Source: Paenibacillus lactis
GTDB taxonomy: Bacteria > Bacillota > Bacilli > Paenibacillales > Paenibacillaceae
Direction: 5' to 3'
NCBI RefSeq assembly: GCF_017873605.1
Contig: NZ_JAGGKI010000024.1
Coordinates: 1 to 64,000, forward strand
Length of the DNA: 64,000 bases
Part shown: piece by piece, positions 15,485 to 25,034 of the stretch
How positions within the stretch are numbered: position 1 is the stretch's first letter
Layout of the letters: every line of letters starts with the position of its first letter
The notes under the pieces: generated by a model
The model's database searches: none
What the model saw: the letters and a program-made list of their open reading frames with translations, nothing else
What the model was told of the DNA's origin: nothing
Translations under genes and position numbers: made by a program

Positions 15485-17671
15485 ATGTCAGGAGTAGAAC
15501 AGCATGAACAGAAGCCGAAGAAAGATAAGAAACCCGGAGGGAAGCAGAAGAACGGGGATAAGACCAAGAAGAGCCCTTCGGTTTCACAAGGAATACATAA
15601 TGCCAAGTCCATGTTTTCTTCCATGGGGGCAGCCGTAGCGCGGATGCCGGTCAATCCATCGAAATCCGTCGGGATCCGGCTGTTTTTGATCTTTTTTGCG
15701 GCCATCGTCTTCTTCGTTATCGTATTAGGCTGGTTGTCCTATGACAAGGCGAGAAGCACGATTGAGAAGAATGCGGCGAATGCCAACCAGCAGACCATCA
15801 TTCAGACCTCGGAGAAGATCGACATCATCCTGGAGAAGTATGAGAGCGCAGGCCGGTCGATATTCTACGATGTTGAACTGCAGAAGCTGCTTGATGAAGT
15901 ATCGGGCACGAATCTGAGCGATTATGATCGATTTACGATGGAGCGGGAAATCCGGGACAAGCTTTCCAATCAGATCAATTCGGATTCTTCAATCCGGGCG
16001 ATGTATTTGATTCCAGCCCAAGGGGAGCGGATTTTCTCGGCAGGACAATCCTCGAAGGCATCGCAGACCGTCTTTGAGCAGGCATGGTACAAGGAGCTTA
16101 TCGAGGGGACCAAGAAGGTCGTATGGCTGCCGTCGGCGGAGGACAGCGGAGCGCCGTACTTTACGGTGGCACGGGCATTAAGCTCCATGAACAACCTGAA
16201 CTCCAAATATGTCGTGATGTTCGAGCTGAATTCGTCCATCCTCGATCAGCAATTGGAGGGCATCGATCTCGGAGACAACGGGGAGCTTCAGCTCGTAAGC
16301 CCGGACGGGACGGTTGTATCGTCCGCGAAGCCTGATCAGGTTGCCGCTCCGACCGAGTGGACCTTTACGAAGGAGCTTTCTGAGGAGTCGAAGACGGACA
16401 GTCTGAGAACTCAGGATGCGAACGGAAGAGAAGTTCTTGCGGTTTACAATACGCTGGGCATCAATGATTGGAGATTGATTGGCGCCGTACAGACCGGCGA
16501 ATTGACGAAGGATGCCAACAGCATCTTGATGATTACGCTGATTGTCGCTGTTGTTGACGTGATCGTAGCGATCCTGATCGGATTATGGATGGTGCGGATG
16601 ATCGCCCGTCCGCTGGGCAAGCTCAACCTTCTGATGAAGGAAGGGGCGAAGGGCAACTTGAACGTCCGCACCGATCATAAGAGCCAGGATGAGATCGGTC
16701 AGCTGTCCGCGAGCTTCAACGATATGATGGAGCAGATTACTTCGCTCGTACAGCAGACGAACAACACGGCTCAGGATGTATTGAAGACCGCTGCGGAGCT
16801 TAGCGATGCTTCCAAGAAGACGGCTCTTTCCGCGAAGGAGATCGCCATCGCCACGGAAGAAATTGCGAACGGAGCCAGCAGCTTGGCTGTGGAAGCGGAA
16901 CGGGGCAGCGATCTGACGAACAATATTTCGAAGCAGATGGAAATCGTCGTGAATGCCAATGAGGAGATGGGCAAGTCGGCCCGTCATGTTGAAAGCGCGA
17001 GTGAGCTCGGCACGAAGCATTTAAGCGACTTGCTTGATAAGACTCATCAGACCGAGAATATGACACGCTCCATGATGCATAAGGTGGATGGGCTCAAGGA
17101 GACGACTTCTTCGGTAGCTAAAGTGTTGGATGTATTGCAGAATATTACGAAGCAGACTAATATCCTGTCGTTGAATGCTACGATTGAAGCTGCCAGAGCC
17201 GGTGCCGCCGGACGCGGATTCATGGTCGTAGCCGATGAAATCAGGCAGCTTGCGGACCAGTCCAGACAATCGATCGACATGGTAAGTCAGATCACGGACC
17301 GCATCATGGCTGAAATGAACGAGACGGTCCAGGTGCTGCTTGATGCCAATCCGCTGTTCAAGGGCCAGATCGATGCCGTCAAGGAAACGAACGATATCTT
17401 CGTATCGGTCCAGCAGCAAATGGTCGAGTTTATCGAACGGCTGGATTCAGTCACGTATTCCATTGACGAGCTGAATCAATCCCAAAGCGTGCTGTCGGAA
17501 GCGATGACGAATGTGAGCGCCGTGGCCGAGGAATCCTCTGCAACATCGGAGGAGGTTGCTTCCCTCTCTACGGAGCAGCAGAGCGTCAGCAATCAGCTGG
17601 TGAATCTATCCACCAAGCTTGAAAATGTATCCAATGAGCTTAAAGAGACGCTATCGCGTTTTAGGCTGTAA
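15485..17671 (+). CDS. Methyl-accepting chemotaxis protein
   Basis: A 728-residue transducer passing an external ligand signal to CheA/CheW. Order: a very basic, Lys-rich cytoplasmic leader of about 60 residues, TM1 at about 64-85, an extracellular Cache-like sensor to about 345, TM2 at about 348-372, HAMP to about 425, and a long coiled-coil signalling domain whose tip reads TIEAARAGAAGRGFMVVADE near 565-585. Usual receptors have AGEQGRGF at that point. The ATG at 15485 has AGGTG about 10 bases upstream; GTG 15473 overlaps that site. It is a single gene between two terminators. The ligand cannot be told from sequence. Confidence 0.93.
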   Translation: MSGVEQHEQKPKKDKKPGGKQKNGDKTKKSPSVSQGIHNAKSMFSSMGAAVARMPVNPSKSVGIRLFLIFFAAIVFFVIVLGWLSYDKARSTIEKNAANANQQTIIQTSEKIDIILEKYESAGRSIFYDVELQKLLDEVSGTNLSDYDRFTMEREIRDKLSNQINSDSSIRAMYLIPAQGERIFSAGQSSKASQTVFEQAWYKELIEGTKKVVWLPSAEDSGAPYFTVARALSSMNNLNSKYVVMFELNSSILDQQLEGIDLGDNGELQLVSPDGTVVSSAKPDQVAAPTEWTFTKELSEESKTDSLRTQDANGREVLAVYNTLGINDWRLIGAVQTGELTKDANSILMITLIVAVVDVIVAILIGLWMVRMIARPLGKLNLLMKEGAKGNLNVRTDHKSQDEIGQLSASFNDMMEQITSLVQQTNNTAQDVLKTAAELSDASKKTALSAKEIAIATEEIANGASSLAVEAERGSDLTNNISKQMEIVVNANEEMGKSARHVESASELGTKHLSDLLDKTHQTENMTRSMMHKVDGLKETTSSVAKVLDVLQNITKQTNILSLNATIEAARAGAAGRGFMVVADEIRQLADQSRQSIDMVSQITDRIMAEMNETVQVLLDANPLFKGQIDAVKETNDIFVSVQQQMVEFIERLDSVTYSIDELNQSQSVLSEAMTNVSAVAEESSATSEEVASLSTEQQSVSNQLVNLSTKLENVSNELKETLSRFRL

Positions 17672-17675
17672 TCCG

Positions 17676-17722
17676 AAAAAACAGGGGCCCGCAGGTCGAA
17701 GCGACCGGGGCTCCTGTTTTTT
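17676..17722 (+). terminator. Terminator after the chemotaxis receptor
   Basis: AAAAAACAGG.../...CCTGTTTTTT outer arms enclose an inner GGTCG-AAG-CGACC hairpin. Downstream, 17723-17785 holds short degenerate repeats of CGTATCTCGCTC. Confidence 0.88.
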
Positions 17723-17989
17723 CGCTCCGTATCCCGCTCGGTATCTCGCGTTTTCGATCCGTATCTCGCTCTGATTCGCTCCGAGCCGAAAGCAACCTAT
17801 TCCCTTCTTCCGGCAGCAACCAAGGTTATGAAGCGATAGGACGGGCTTTAAGAAGAAAGCCATTAATTTAGGCATTTTGGTCAATACTAAGGGCTCACGC
17901 GAATCCTAAGTCTGTAAGCATGGTGGGATTGTTTCCCGATGCAAATGGAAATAATGGACATCAACGATTCGCGTGGAGGTAGAGAATTG

Positions 17990-19801
17990 ATGAGGCTGGT
18001 CCGTAACCGAAGAATAAAATACGGATGGATCATATTGACCGTGCTCCTGATGATCGTGACGGTTCGCCTGGCATGGGTCCAGTTGGTGATGAAGCATCAG
18101 CGGGTGCCGGGGAGCCGGCATACGATGGTGGAAGCATCGCTTATTCAGCGCGAGCGAGGGATCGTGCTCGATTCCGGGCGAGGCCATTTTACCGACAGGC
18201 ATGGACAAGCCCTGACAGGCGGACTCACATGGGCAGCCGTCTTGTTCCCTGTAACGGAGAAGGAGCTAAACGATTCAAAAACCCAGATCGATCGCCTTGC
18301 CAAGATCCTGCGAACGGATGCGAAGCATTTGAAGCAAGTGTGGGGGAAACAGAGGGAGCCCCAGCTGTGGCATGGAAAAAATGCTGCCATTCCGCTTACC
18401 TTGTCCAAGGATCAGATCCTGCAAATTCAGGAGCTCCATCTGCCCAAGGTCAAAATTCTTCCTTACGAGCAGCGATATGGAAACCGGCAGTCGGGCATGC
18501 AGTGGCTGGGATTCGTGTCGGGCCAGCGAAAAGAAAGCCTGTTTTATCAAGATGAACCGGAGATTACGGGGACCAGCGGATTGGAAAAAACCTTGGATGC
18601 GCTGATCCGGGGCGATGGTTCAACGATTGTGTATTATCCCGTTAATAGCGGCAATGAAGTCATACAGGATCTGAAACCGATGGTCAAGGCGCCCAGCAAT
18701 CCCTATTATCCGCTGCGCGTCGTCACCACCGTGGACGCTAAGATCCAGCAAGGGATCGAGCAATTGACCGAGACCGCAGGCATGAAGGAGGGGGCCGTCG
18801 TTGTTTTGGACACCCGTAACGCGGATATCGTAGCGATGGTTTCGAGGCCTTTTTACAATCCGGAGTCGATTCAGCCTGAAGACGGGGCCTGGGAAAATCG
18901 CGGGATCAAGGCGAAGGCACCCGGATCCATCTTCAAGCTGGTCACGGCTGCGGCGGTTCTCGAGCACGGCTTGAGCACAGAGGACGAGGTGTTTCACTGT
19001 GATGGGGAGTACGGGAAGTTCGGGCTGTCCTGCTGGAAGGAAGGGGGACATGGGACGATCGGACTGCGCGAAGGCTTCGCGGAATCGTGCAATGTCGTCT
19101 TTGCTGCACTTTCAGAGCGGTTGACGGCGTCCCAAATGCAGTCGGCGGCAGCGGCCCTTGGCTTTGGTCAAACCGTCGGCTGGGAGGCCAGAGATTTTCT
19201 GGGGCTCCCCACCTTGCGGCCGCTGGATCTTGAACAGAAAGGGACCGTCTTCTCAGACAAGGCCGATGCGGGTGATGCCGGTGTGCGGGTACAAACGGGG
19301 ATCGGACAGCGGGATGCGGCGGTTACGCCGCTCCAGGCTGCGAATGCGGTTGTGACGCTGCTTCACGGCGGGGTGAAGACGAGGCCCCGCATTCTGAAGC
19401 AGATCCATTATGCCAACGGACAGCTGCTTAAGGAGGCAAACCTGCTGGCAGAACGGCCGGCCAAGGGAGGGATTTCCCGAAGAACCTCATCCATTTTGCT
19501 GGAGTGGATGGAGGATGTTGTTCAGGATGGGACAGGCTCCTCCTTAAAAGACCGGAAATGGAAACTGGCAGGCAAATCGGGAACCGCCCAGGTAACGATA
19601 AAGGGCCGTCCCCGAAATAACCAGTGGTTTATCGGGTACGGCCCTGTGGAGCAACCTCGTTATGCGATCGCTGTGCTGGTCGAGAATCGGAGTCCGAACA
19701 GCCGCAATCAGGCAACCGACATCTTCGGTCAGGTTGCAGACTTGCTCGCTTCGTTGGAGTCCGGATCCAAATCGGGATCTGGATCGTCATCGGAATCGTG
19801 A
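17990..19801 (+). CDS. Class B penicillin-binding protein (transpeptidase)
   Basis: A 603-residue DD-transpeptidase cross-linking peptidoglycan outside the membrane. One signal anchor lies at about 12-30, then a PBP dimer-type region, then the transpeptidase domain with all three motifs: SIFK (S313 nucleophile, K316), SCN (366-368) and KSGT (529-532). No PASTA domains are present, unlike SpoVD or PbpB. GGAGGT is 9 bases before the ATG at 17990. The last residues, ESGSKSGSGSSSES, are low complexity and lie in DNA that also encodes the tail of the convergent permease; the two genes overlap by 73 bases. Related to the SpoVD/FtsI group, but the exact role is open. Confidence 0.9.
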   Translation: MRLVRNRRIKYGWIILTVLLMIVTVRLAWVQLVMKHQRVPGSRHTMVEASLIQRERGIVLDSGRGHFTDRHGQALTGGLTWAAVLFPVTEKELNDSKTQIDRLAKILRTDAKHLKQVWGKQREPQLWHGKNAAIPLTLSKDQILQIQELHLPKVKILPYEQRYGNRQSGMQWLGFVSGQRKESLFYQDEPEITGTSGLEKTLDALIRGDGSTIVYYPVNSGNEVIQDLKPMVKAPSNPYYPLRVVTTVDAKIQQGIEQLTETAGMKEGAVVVLDTRNADIVAMVSRPFYNPESIQPEDGAWENRGIKAKAPGSIFKLVTAAAVLEHGLSTEDEVFHCDGEYGKFGLSCWKEGGHGTIGLREGFAESCNVVFAALSERLTASQMQSAAAALGFGQTVGWEARDFLGLPTLRPLDLEQKGTVFSDKADAGDAGVRVQTGIGQRDAAVTPLQAANAVVTLLHGGVKTRPRILKQIHYANGQLLKEANLLAERPAKGGISRRTSSILLEWMEDVVQDGTGSSLKDRKWKLAGKSGTAQVTIKGRPRNNQWFIGYGPVEQPRYAIAVLVENRSPNSRNQATDIFGQVADLLASLESGSKSGSGSSSES

Positions 19802-20964
19802 ACTGAATCGGGATCCGAATCGGAAGCGGGATCCGTTTCGGGCTTGTCCGGCGATGGAGTAAATTCCCATGGGGAGACATCGAATTCTTCGCTTGGCAGA
19901 TGAATCCATTGCTGCAGATAACCTTGCGCAATCAGCTCTTTAATAAGAATGAGCAGAATCGGCGCCAGGATCAGTCCTGCGACCCCGAATATCGACAGGG
20001 AGATCATCATGAAGGACAGCATGAGAAATGCCGACGACACGCCGATGGAATTGCCCGTGATCTTCGGCTCCAGCAGCTGGCGGGAGATGACGACCACGGA
20101 AAGAAGAACGATCAAGCCGACCGCAAGCCCCGTGTTGCCGACGATGAACAAATAGATAATCCATGGAATAAGAATGACGGGAACGCCAAGCAGCGGCAAC
20201 ACGTCAAACACGGCGCAAATCAATGCGATGGACAAGGAATTCCCCGTTCCCAGAATGAGCAACCCGATATATACGATCACAAACGTGATGCTCACCAGCT
20301 TCAATTGTGCCTTCAAATAGGAACCGATCGCTTTGAAGACGTTATTCTTCAGGAACAGGAATGCGGTTTTGAAGGTTTTCGGGGTTTTATCTTTGGCAAT
20401 TTTGCGCCAGCTCCCGATTTCCGTGCTCAAGAAGAAGGCGAGAATAATCGCGACCCCGAAATTAGCGATAAAAGCGGAGAACGAACCCATGAAGCCGACG
20501 ATATAATGTAGGAACGATTGGGCCGCCTCGGTCGCGATGTTGGTGATGTCCTCAAAATATCCGTTCAAACGAAGCGTAAGATCCGGCGGCAGCGCCTCCA
20601 GCTTATTCTGCAGGAACAATACCGTTTCCGAGAAATGGCGCTGAAGGGTCCTCGTGTAGTCCGGCAGATTATCTTGAAGGTGCAGGAATTGGGATACAAT
20701 GATTGCTCCCGCTCCGAACAAGATCCCGAGGATAATCAGCAGGAAGAGCAGAACCGATATCGCTGCGGCAAAGGGCTTTGGAAGGCCCCTTCGGTGAAGA
20801 AATCTGGAGAACGGTTCAATAATCAGAAATACCAGAAAGGACAGGAACACAGGGGCGGCGATCTGGTAAAGCTTACTGAATATGAACATAATCAGGTACA
20901 CGGTGAGTACGATTAAACCAATATCGAATGCGGTTCTCCAATATTTTTTGTACAAGGGAAGCAT
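19729..20964 (-). CDS. AI-2E family transporter (second of two)
   Basis: A 411-residue polytopic membrane protein of the AI-2E/UPF0118 family, substrate unknown. Hydrophobic segments begin at residue about 12 (IGLIVLTVYLIMFIFS), a soluble loop lies at about 80-150, and conserved C-terminal segments include FDVLPLLGVPVIL. After the last membrane segment comes a hydrophilic tail ending in a run of Asp, Pro and Ser (DSDPDSVHDSDDDPDPDLDP), unusual for the family. Those codons are antisense to the Ser/Gly tail of the PBP gene. AAAGGAG lies about 13 bases upstream of the ATG. Confidence 0.85.
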   Translation of the reverse strand: MLPLYKKYWRTAFDIGLIVLTVYLIMFIFSKLYQIAAPVFLSFLVFLIIEPFSRFLHRRGLPKPFAAAISVLLFLLIILGILFGAGAIIVSQFLHLQDNLPDYTRTLQRHFSETVLFLQNKLEALPPDLTLRLNGYFEDITNIATEAAQSFLHYIVGFMGSFSAFIANFGVAIILAFFLSTEIGSWRKIAKDKTPKTFKTAFLFLKNNVFKAIGSYLKAQLKLVSITFVIVYIGLLILGTGNSLSIALICAVFDVLPLLGVPVILIPWIIYLFIVGNTGLAVGLIVLLSVVVISRQLLEPKITGNSIGVSSAFLMLSFMMISLSIFGVAGLILAPILLILIKELIAQGYLQQWIHLPSEEFDVSPWEFTPSPDKPETDPASDSDPDSVHDSDDDPDPDLDPDSNEASKSAT

Positions 20965-21106
20965 AGTAGAGTATCGGCTCCTTTAAACTATAATAATTGA
21001 TACCATTGTACACGATTTAAGAAAAAAAAGCCTATTTCTCAATGTGCTATGCTAAAATAATATAGGGGAGTTACTTAGAAATAGAAATAAAAAGCGGGGA
21101 GTTAGC

Positions 21107-22495
21107 ATGCAGACACTACTGCTATGGTTGTTTTATCTTTCATCGTTTTATGCATTTATTCCCGGCATCCTGACCCGGATATTCGGTTTCCGCGTATTCC
21201 GCAGAGGCTCAGGCACGAATGAATTTGCCTTGACCTTTGACGACGGTCCAGATCCGTTATATACGCCAAGACTGCTTGATTTATTGAAGCGGTATGATAT
21301 GAAGGCAACCTTCTTTGTTGTCGGTTCCCATGCCGAGAAGCATCCGGAGGTTGTCAGACGGATTCACCGAGAAGGCCATCTGATCGGGATCCACAATTAT
21401 GTCCATAAGAGCAACTGGCTGATGAGACCGGTCACGGTCCGCAAGCAGGTGAAGCGGACGGATGATATCATTTACGAGATAACCGGTGAACGTTCGACCT
21501 ATTATCGGCCGCCTTGGGGAATTGTGAATCTGTTCGATTTTGCCAAGAATACGGGATGTCGGATCATATTGTGGTCCTCCATGTTCAGTGACTGGCGCAG
21601 CAAAATCGGTGCCGACCGATTGACGGAGCGAATCCTGGCCAAGCTTCGCGGCGGGGAGGTCATGCTGCTGCACGATTGCGGCACAACCATGGGTGCCAAT
21701 CCGGATGCGCCGGAGCAGATGCTCATCGCGCTGGAGCGGGTGCTGGAGGTCGCACAGCAGAAAGGAATGAGAAGTATCCGCGTGGACGAAATGATGGCCA
21801 AGGAAAGCAAGTCGAAGGTGAAGAAGGTGTCCCTCCTGAAGCGTATGCTCGTCTCTGTCTGGCTCTTGTGGGAAAAGGGATTTCACGCCCTGTTCTCGCT
21901 GGAAACCGTCACGCCTGACGATCCGATGCTTCATTTCCGCAAGCGTGCCTATACAGGCAAGCCGGTCGTGATGGAGGACGGCACCCGGTTGGATAAAGGA
22001 GATCAGGTGCTGGAGCTTCATTTTGATAATCGCAAGCTATACCAGATCGGCAGCCGCTCCCGTTCGGAGATGCAGCTGGCCATTCAGATGATCCGTGCGG
22101 TGCAGAAGGATTTGCCGACTCTGGCGAATATGGTGCTGGAACGGCCCGAATTTAAGGAAGTTCGCGGTCTGTACGGGGTCAGCATGATATCCCGCGGACC
22201 CGAGCAGTTCGGATTCCATGTGCTCGATCTTCCGTCCGGACTGTTTGCAAGCTCGACACGTCTGTACCTAAAGCTTCTGCTAAGCGTGATTCATCCGAAG
22301 GGCCAAGCAAGACTGAAGGAAGGAAGCCAGGTCATGGAGCCGAAAATGCTGATGATGCCTGTGGAGGTACTGATTGAGCGCTACGCGGAAAAGCGGACGC
22401 CTTCGGTTAAGCCGCCGACCGAAGAGCCTCATGAGCTGGCGCAAGAGCAGGTTGTGGACTTAACGATAGCGGGTGCCACTGCATCGAGAATGTAA
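21107..22495 (+). CDS. Polysaccharide deacetylase family protein with C-terminal extension
   Basis: A 462-residue protein. An N-terminal hydrophobic segment (about 2-25) probably anchors it to the membrane. The NodB-type deacetylase domain follows: TFDDGPDP (D45, D46), metal histidines in HNYVH (H96, H100), RPPWG and LLHDCG. Such enzymes remove N- or O-acetyl groups from cell-wall polymers. The last 240 residues or so form a separate domain (from about LFSLETVTPDDPMLHFRKRA) that I cannot assign; similar extensions occur in Bacillota deacetylases. GGGGAG precedes the ATG. It is a single gene, convergent with ilvD. Confidence 0.85.
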   Translation: MQTLLLWLFYLSSFYAFIPGILTRIFGFRVFRRGSGTNEFALTFDDGPDPLYTPRLLDLLKRYDMKATFFVVGSHAEKHPEVVRRIHREGHLIGIHNYVHKSNWLMRPVTVRKQVKRTDDIIYEITGERSTYYRPPWGIVNLFDFAKNTGCRIILWSSMFSDWRSKIGADRLTERILAKLRGGEVMLLHDCGTTMGANPDAPEQMLIALERVLEVAQQKGMRSIRVDEMMAKESKSKVKKVSLLKRMLVSVWLLWEKGFHALFSLETVTPDDPMLHFRKRAYTGKPVVMEDGTRLDKGDQVLELHFDNRKLYQIGSRSRSEMQLAIQMIRAVQKDLPTLANMVLERPEFKEVRGLYGVSMISRGPEQFGFHVLDLPSGLFASSTRLYLKLLLSVIHPKGQARLKEGSQVMEPKMLMMPVEVLIERYAEKRTPSVKPPTEEPHELAQEQVVDLTIAGATASRM

Positions 22496-22570
22496 TGGTA
22501 ACAGATTCATATCAGGGTACGAACCTATGCAATAATGACAGATTCATTTCAGAATTATTTTCGAAAAAAT

Positions 22571-22618
22571 AAAGGGTTACTCCTACAGACCGCTATGATC
22601 TGAGGGAGTAACCCTTTT
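22571..22618. terminator. Bidirectional terminator between deacetylase and ilvD
   Basis: AAAGGGTTACTCC/GGAGTAACCCTTTT with flanking A and T runs. It serves the convergent genes on both sides. Confidence 0.88.
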
Positions 22619-22624
22619 GTTGTA

Positions 22625-24313
22625 TTAGATTTTCATGACGCCGCCGGAGCTTGCGTTCGTAACCAGCTTGGAGTAGCGGGCCAGATAACCTGTTTTCACT
22701 TTAGGCTGGAACTCGACCCATTTGCTGCGGCGCTCAGCCATTTCTTCTTCGCTTACGCCGAGCAGCTGAATCGTCCGGTTGTTCAGATCAAGCTCGATGA
22801 TATCCCCGTCCTCGACGAATGCGATCGGGCCGCCCTCAGCCGCTTCCGGTGAAATATGGCCGATGCTGATGCCGCGGGATGCGCCGGAGAAGCGTCCGTC
22901 CGTAATCAGGCCGACCTTCGCTCCAAGGCCCATACCGGCGATTTGGGAGGTAGGCGCAAGCATTTCCGGCATGCCCGGTCCGCCCTTCGGACCCTCGTAG
23001 CGAATCACGACGACGTGGCCTTCCTTGACCTTCCCGTTCGCAATGCCTTCAAGTGCCTCTTCCTGCGAGTTAAAGCAGATGGCAGGACCCTTGTGGTAGC
23101 CGCCAACCGACGGGTCGACTGCGCCTACTTTAATGATCGAGCCTTCCGGAGCAAGGTTGCCGTACAGCACGGCCAGGCCGCCGCGTTCGGAATAAGGACG
23201 GTCGATCGGATGGATGACGTCGGTGTCCTGAATTTCGCATCCGGCCACGTTCTCGGCAAGCGTCTTGCCGGTTACCGTAATGCAGTCCCCGTGAAGCGCG
23301 CCCGGCTTCTTCAGCAGCTCATTCAGCACGGCGCTGACGCCGCCGGCCGTGTGCACGTCCTCGATGAAATAGTCCGAAGCCGGAGCCAGCTTGGAGATAT
23401 GCGGCACGCGGTCAGCCACCTCGTTAATCCGCTCCAGCGGGTAATCCAGCCCAGCTTCATGCGCAAGGGCGAGTGTATGCAGAACGGTATTGGTCGAACC
23501 GCCCATAGCCATATCGAGCGCAAACGCATTGTCGATCGCTTCGATCGTTACGATGTCGCGCGGCTTCAAATCCATCTTCACGAGCTCCATCAGCTGCTTC
23601 GCCGATTGTCTTACGAACTCCTTGCGTTCCTCGGCAATGGCCAGAATCGTACCGTTCCCCGGGAGCGCCAGACCGAGAGCCTCGGCCAGACAGTTCATCG
23701 AGTTGGCGGTGAACATGCCGGAGCAGGAGCCGCAGGTAGGACAGCCGTACTGTTCGAGCTCGAGCAGCTCTTTATCGTCGATTTTGCCGACTTGGTGAGC
23801 GCCGACGCCTTCAAAGACGGAGGTCAGCGACAATCTGCGTCCCTTGCTGTCCACGCCAGCCTTCATCGGACCGCCGCTGACGAATACCGTCGGGATATTG
23901 ACGCGCAGGGCGCCCATGAGCATTCCAGGCGTAATCTTGTCGCAGTTCGGGATGCAGACCATACCGTCAAACCAGTGTGCGGATACGACCGTTTCCAGGG
24001 AGTCCGCAATAATTTCGCGGCTTGGCAGGGAATAGCGCATTCCGATATGGCCCATTGCAATGCCGTCATCCACGCCGATCGTGTTGAATTCGAATGGAAC
24101 ACCGCCGGCTTCGCGGATGGCTTCCTTAACGATTTTGCCGAATTCCTGGAGATGCACGTGGCCTGGAACGATGTCGATATAAGAGTTGCACACCGCGATA
24201 AACGGTTTGCCGAAGTCTTCCTCTTTAACGCCTGCGGCACGCAGAAGGCTGCGGTGCGGCGCGCGGTCAAAGCCTTTTTTGATCATGTCTGAACGCATTT
24301 TTTTGGTTGTCAT
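22625..24313 (-). CDS. ilvD: Dihydroxy-acid dehydratase
   Basis: Converts 2,3-dihydroxy-isovalerate and its homologue to the keto acids, the third step of valine and isoleucine synthesis. The 562 residues carry the three conserved cysteines of the iron-sulfur dehydratase: C42 (VCNSYID), C124 (IPNCDKITPGM) and C197 (within CPTCGSCSGM), plus the signature GGSTNTVLH and the C-terminal DGRFSGASRG. GGGGGAAA precedes the ATG. It stands alone, away from other ilv-leu genes, and I see no T-box in front of it. Confidence 0.96.
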   Translation of the reverse strand: MTTKKMRSDMIKKGFDRAPHRSLLRAAGVKEEDFGKPFIAVCNSYIDIVPGHVHLQEFGKIVKEAIREAGGVPFEFNTIGVDDGIAMGHIGMRYSLPSREIIADSLETVVSAHWFDGMVCIPNCDKITPGMLMGALRVNIPTVFVSGGPMKAGVDSKGRRLSLTSVFEGVGAHQVGKIDDKELLELEQYGCPTCGSCSGMFTANSMNCLAEALGLALPGNGTILAIAEERKEFVRQSAKQLMELVKMDLKPRDIVTIEAIDNAFALDMAMGGSTNTVLHTLALAHEAGLDYPLERINEVADRVPHISKLAPASDYFIEDVHTAGGVSAVLNELLKKPGALHGDCITVTGKTLAENVAGCEIQDTDVIHPIDRPYSERGGLAVLYGNLAPEGSIIKVGAVDPSVGGYHKGPAICFNSQEEALEGIANGKVKEGHVVVIRYEGPKGGPGMPEMLAPTSQIAGMGLGAKVGLITDGRFSGASRGISIGHISPEAAEGGPIAFVEDGDIIELDLNNRTIQLLGVSEEEMAERRSKWVEFQPKVKTGYLARYSKLVTNASSGGVMKI

Positions 24314-24492
24314 GATGTCTTGTTTCCCCCCAGATCTATTATGAATTGTTGCGCTTTAGCGCGGTCTTCCGGCAAAGCAGCCGGATACCTCTTAACACCG
24401 AAAATAGGTTTTAAATGAGTCTATCACAAAAAGGTAGGTTTTTCTACATGATATTAATAGGAAGCGATGGGGGGAGCGAGGGTCTGCGCGGC

Positions 24493-24527
24493 AAAAAAGA
24501 GCCTGCTCCCCAAATTGGGGAACAGGC
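24493..24527 (-). terminator. Terminator of the KGG-repeat gene
   Basis: GCCTG..CCCC/GGGG..CAGGC hairpin (24501-24527), followed on the minus strand by TCTTTTTT. Confidence 0.75.
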
Positions 24528-24581
24528 CTCCCGGATTGCTTATTTATAGAGGTTGTTCAAATAGGTCGTTTCGTACTTATA

Positions 24582-24827
24582 TTATTTTCGTCCGCCTTTG
24601 CGGCCGATTTCCTGATAAAACTCTCGGGAATGATTCCGGGAAGTAGCTTCGCCGCCCTTTTGCCCGATTTCCTGGTAAAACTCGCGGCTGTGGTTGCGTG
24701 ACGTCGCCCGCCCGCCTTTTTTACCGATCTCCTGGTAAAATTCCCGGCTGTGATTTTTAGCCGTAGCTTCGCCGCCTAAACGGCCGGCTTCTTCTCTAGT
24801 CATCTTGCGGTTATTGTTCTGAGCCAT
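24582..24827 (-). CDS. KGG-repeat general stress protein (GsiB-like)
   Basis: An 81-residue hydrophilic protein made of a partial and three fuller 20-residue units of the type NHSREFYQEIGKKGGRATSR, each with the KGG stress-induced motif. GsiB of Bacillus and plant LEA-like proteins share this motif and accumulate under desiccation or other stress. Glycine, lysine and glutamine content and the lack of hydrophobic residues suggest intrinsic disorder. The ATG at 24827 is chosen because GGAGG is 7 bases upstream; upstream GTG and TTG are in frame. It is a single gene with its own terminator. Confidence 0.9.
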   Translation of the reverse strand: MAQNNNRKMTREEAGRLGGEATAKNHSREFYQEIGKKGGRATSRNHSREFYQEIGQKGGEATSRNHSREFYQEIGRKGGRK

Positions 24828-25034
24828 CACCAATCCTCCTTATTTTGACATCATTGCTTTGCTGTATCTGTTACTTACCACGCCTCAATTGTCATGAATC
24901 ACAATATTTGACTAAAGATTGGAAGTTTTTCGTTTGAACGGCACACTGGAAAATTCGGATGGATTTTAGCTTATATCCGCGTCCGATTCATGGTTTAATA
25001 ATAGTAGAACTTGACGACCGGGGAGGGTCATCCA

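Noticed and set aside
22856..24292. 478-residue open frame on plus inside ilvD
   Set aside because: Antisense shadow of the dehydratase; it has no family resemblance and runs wholly within the real gene.
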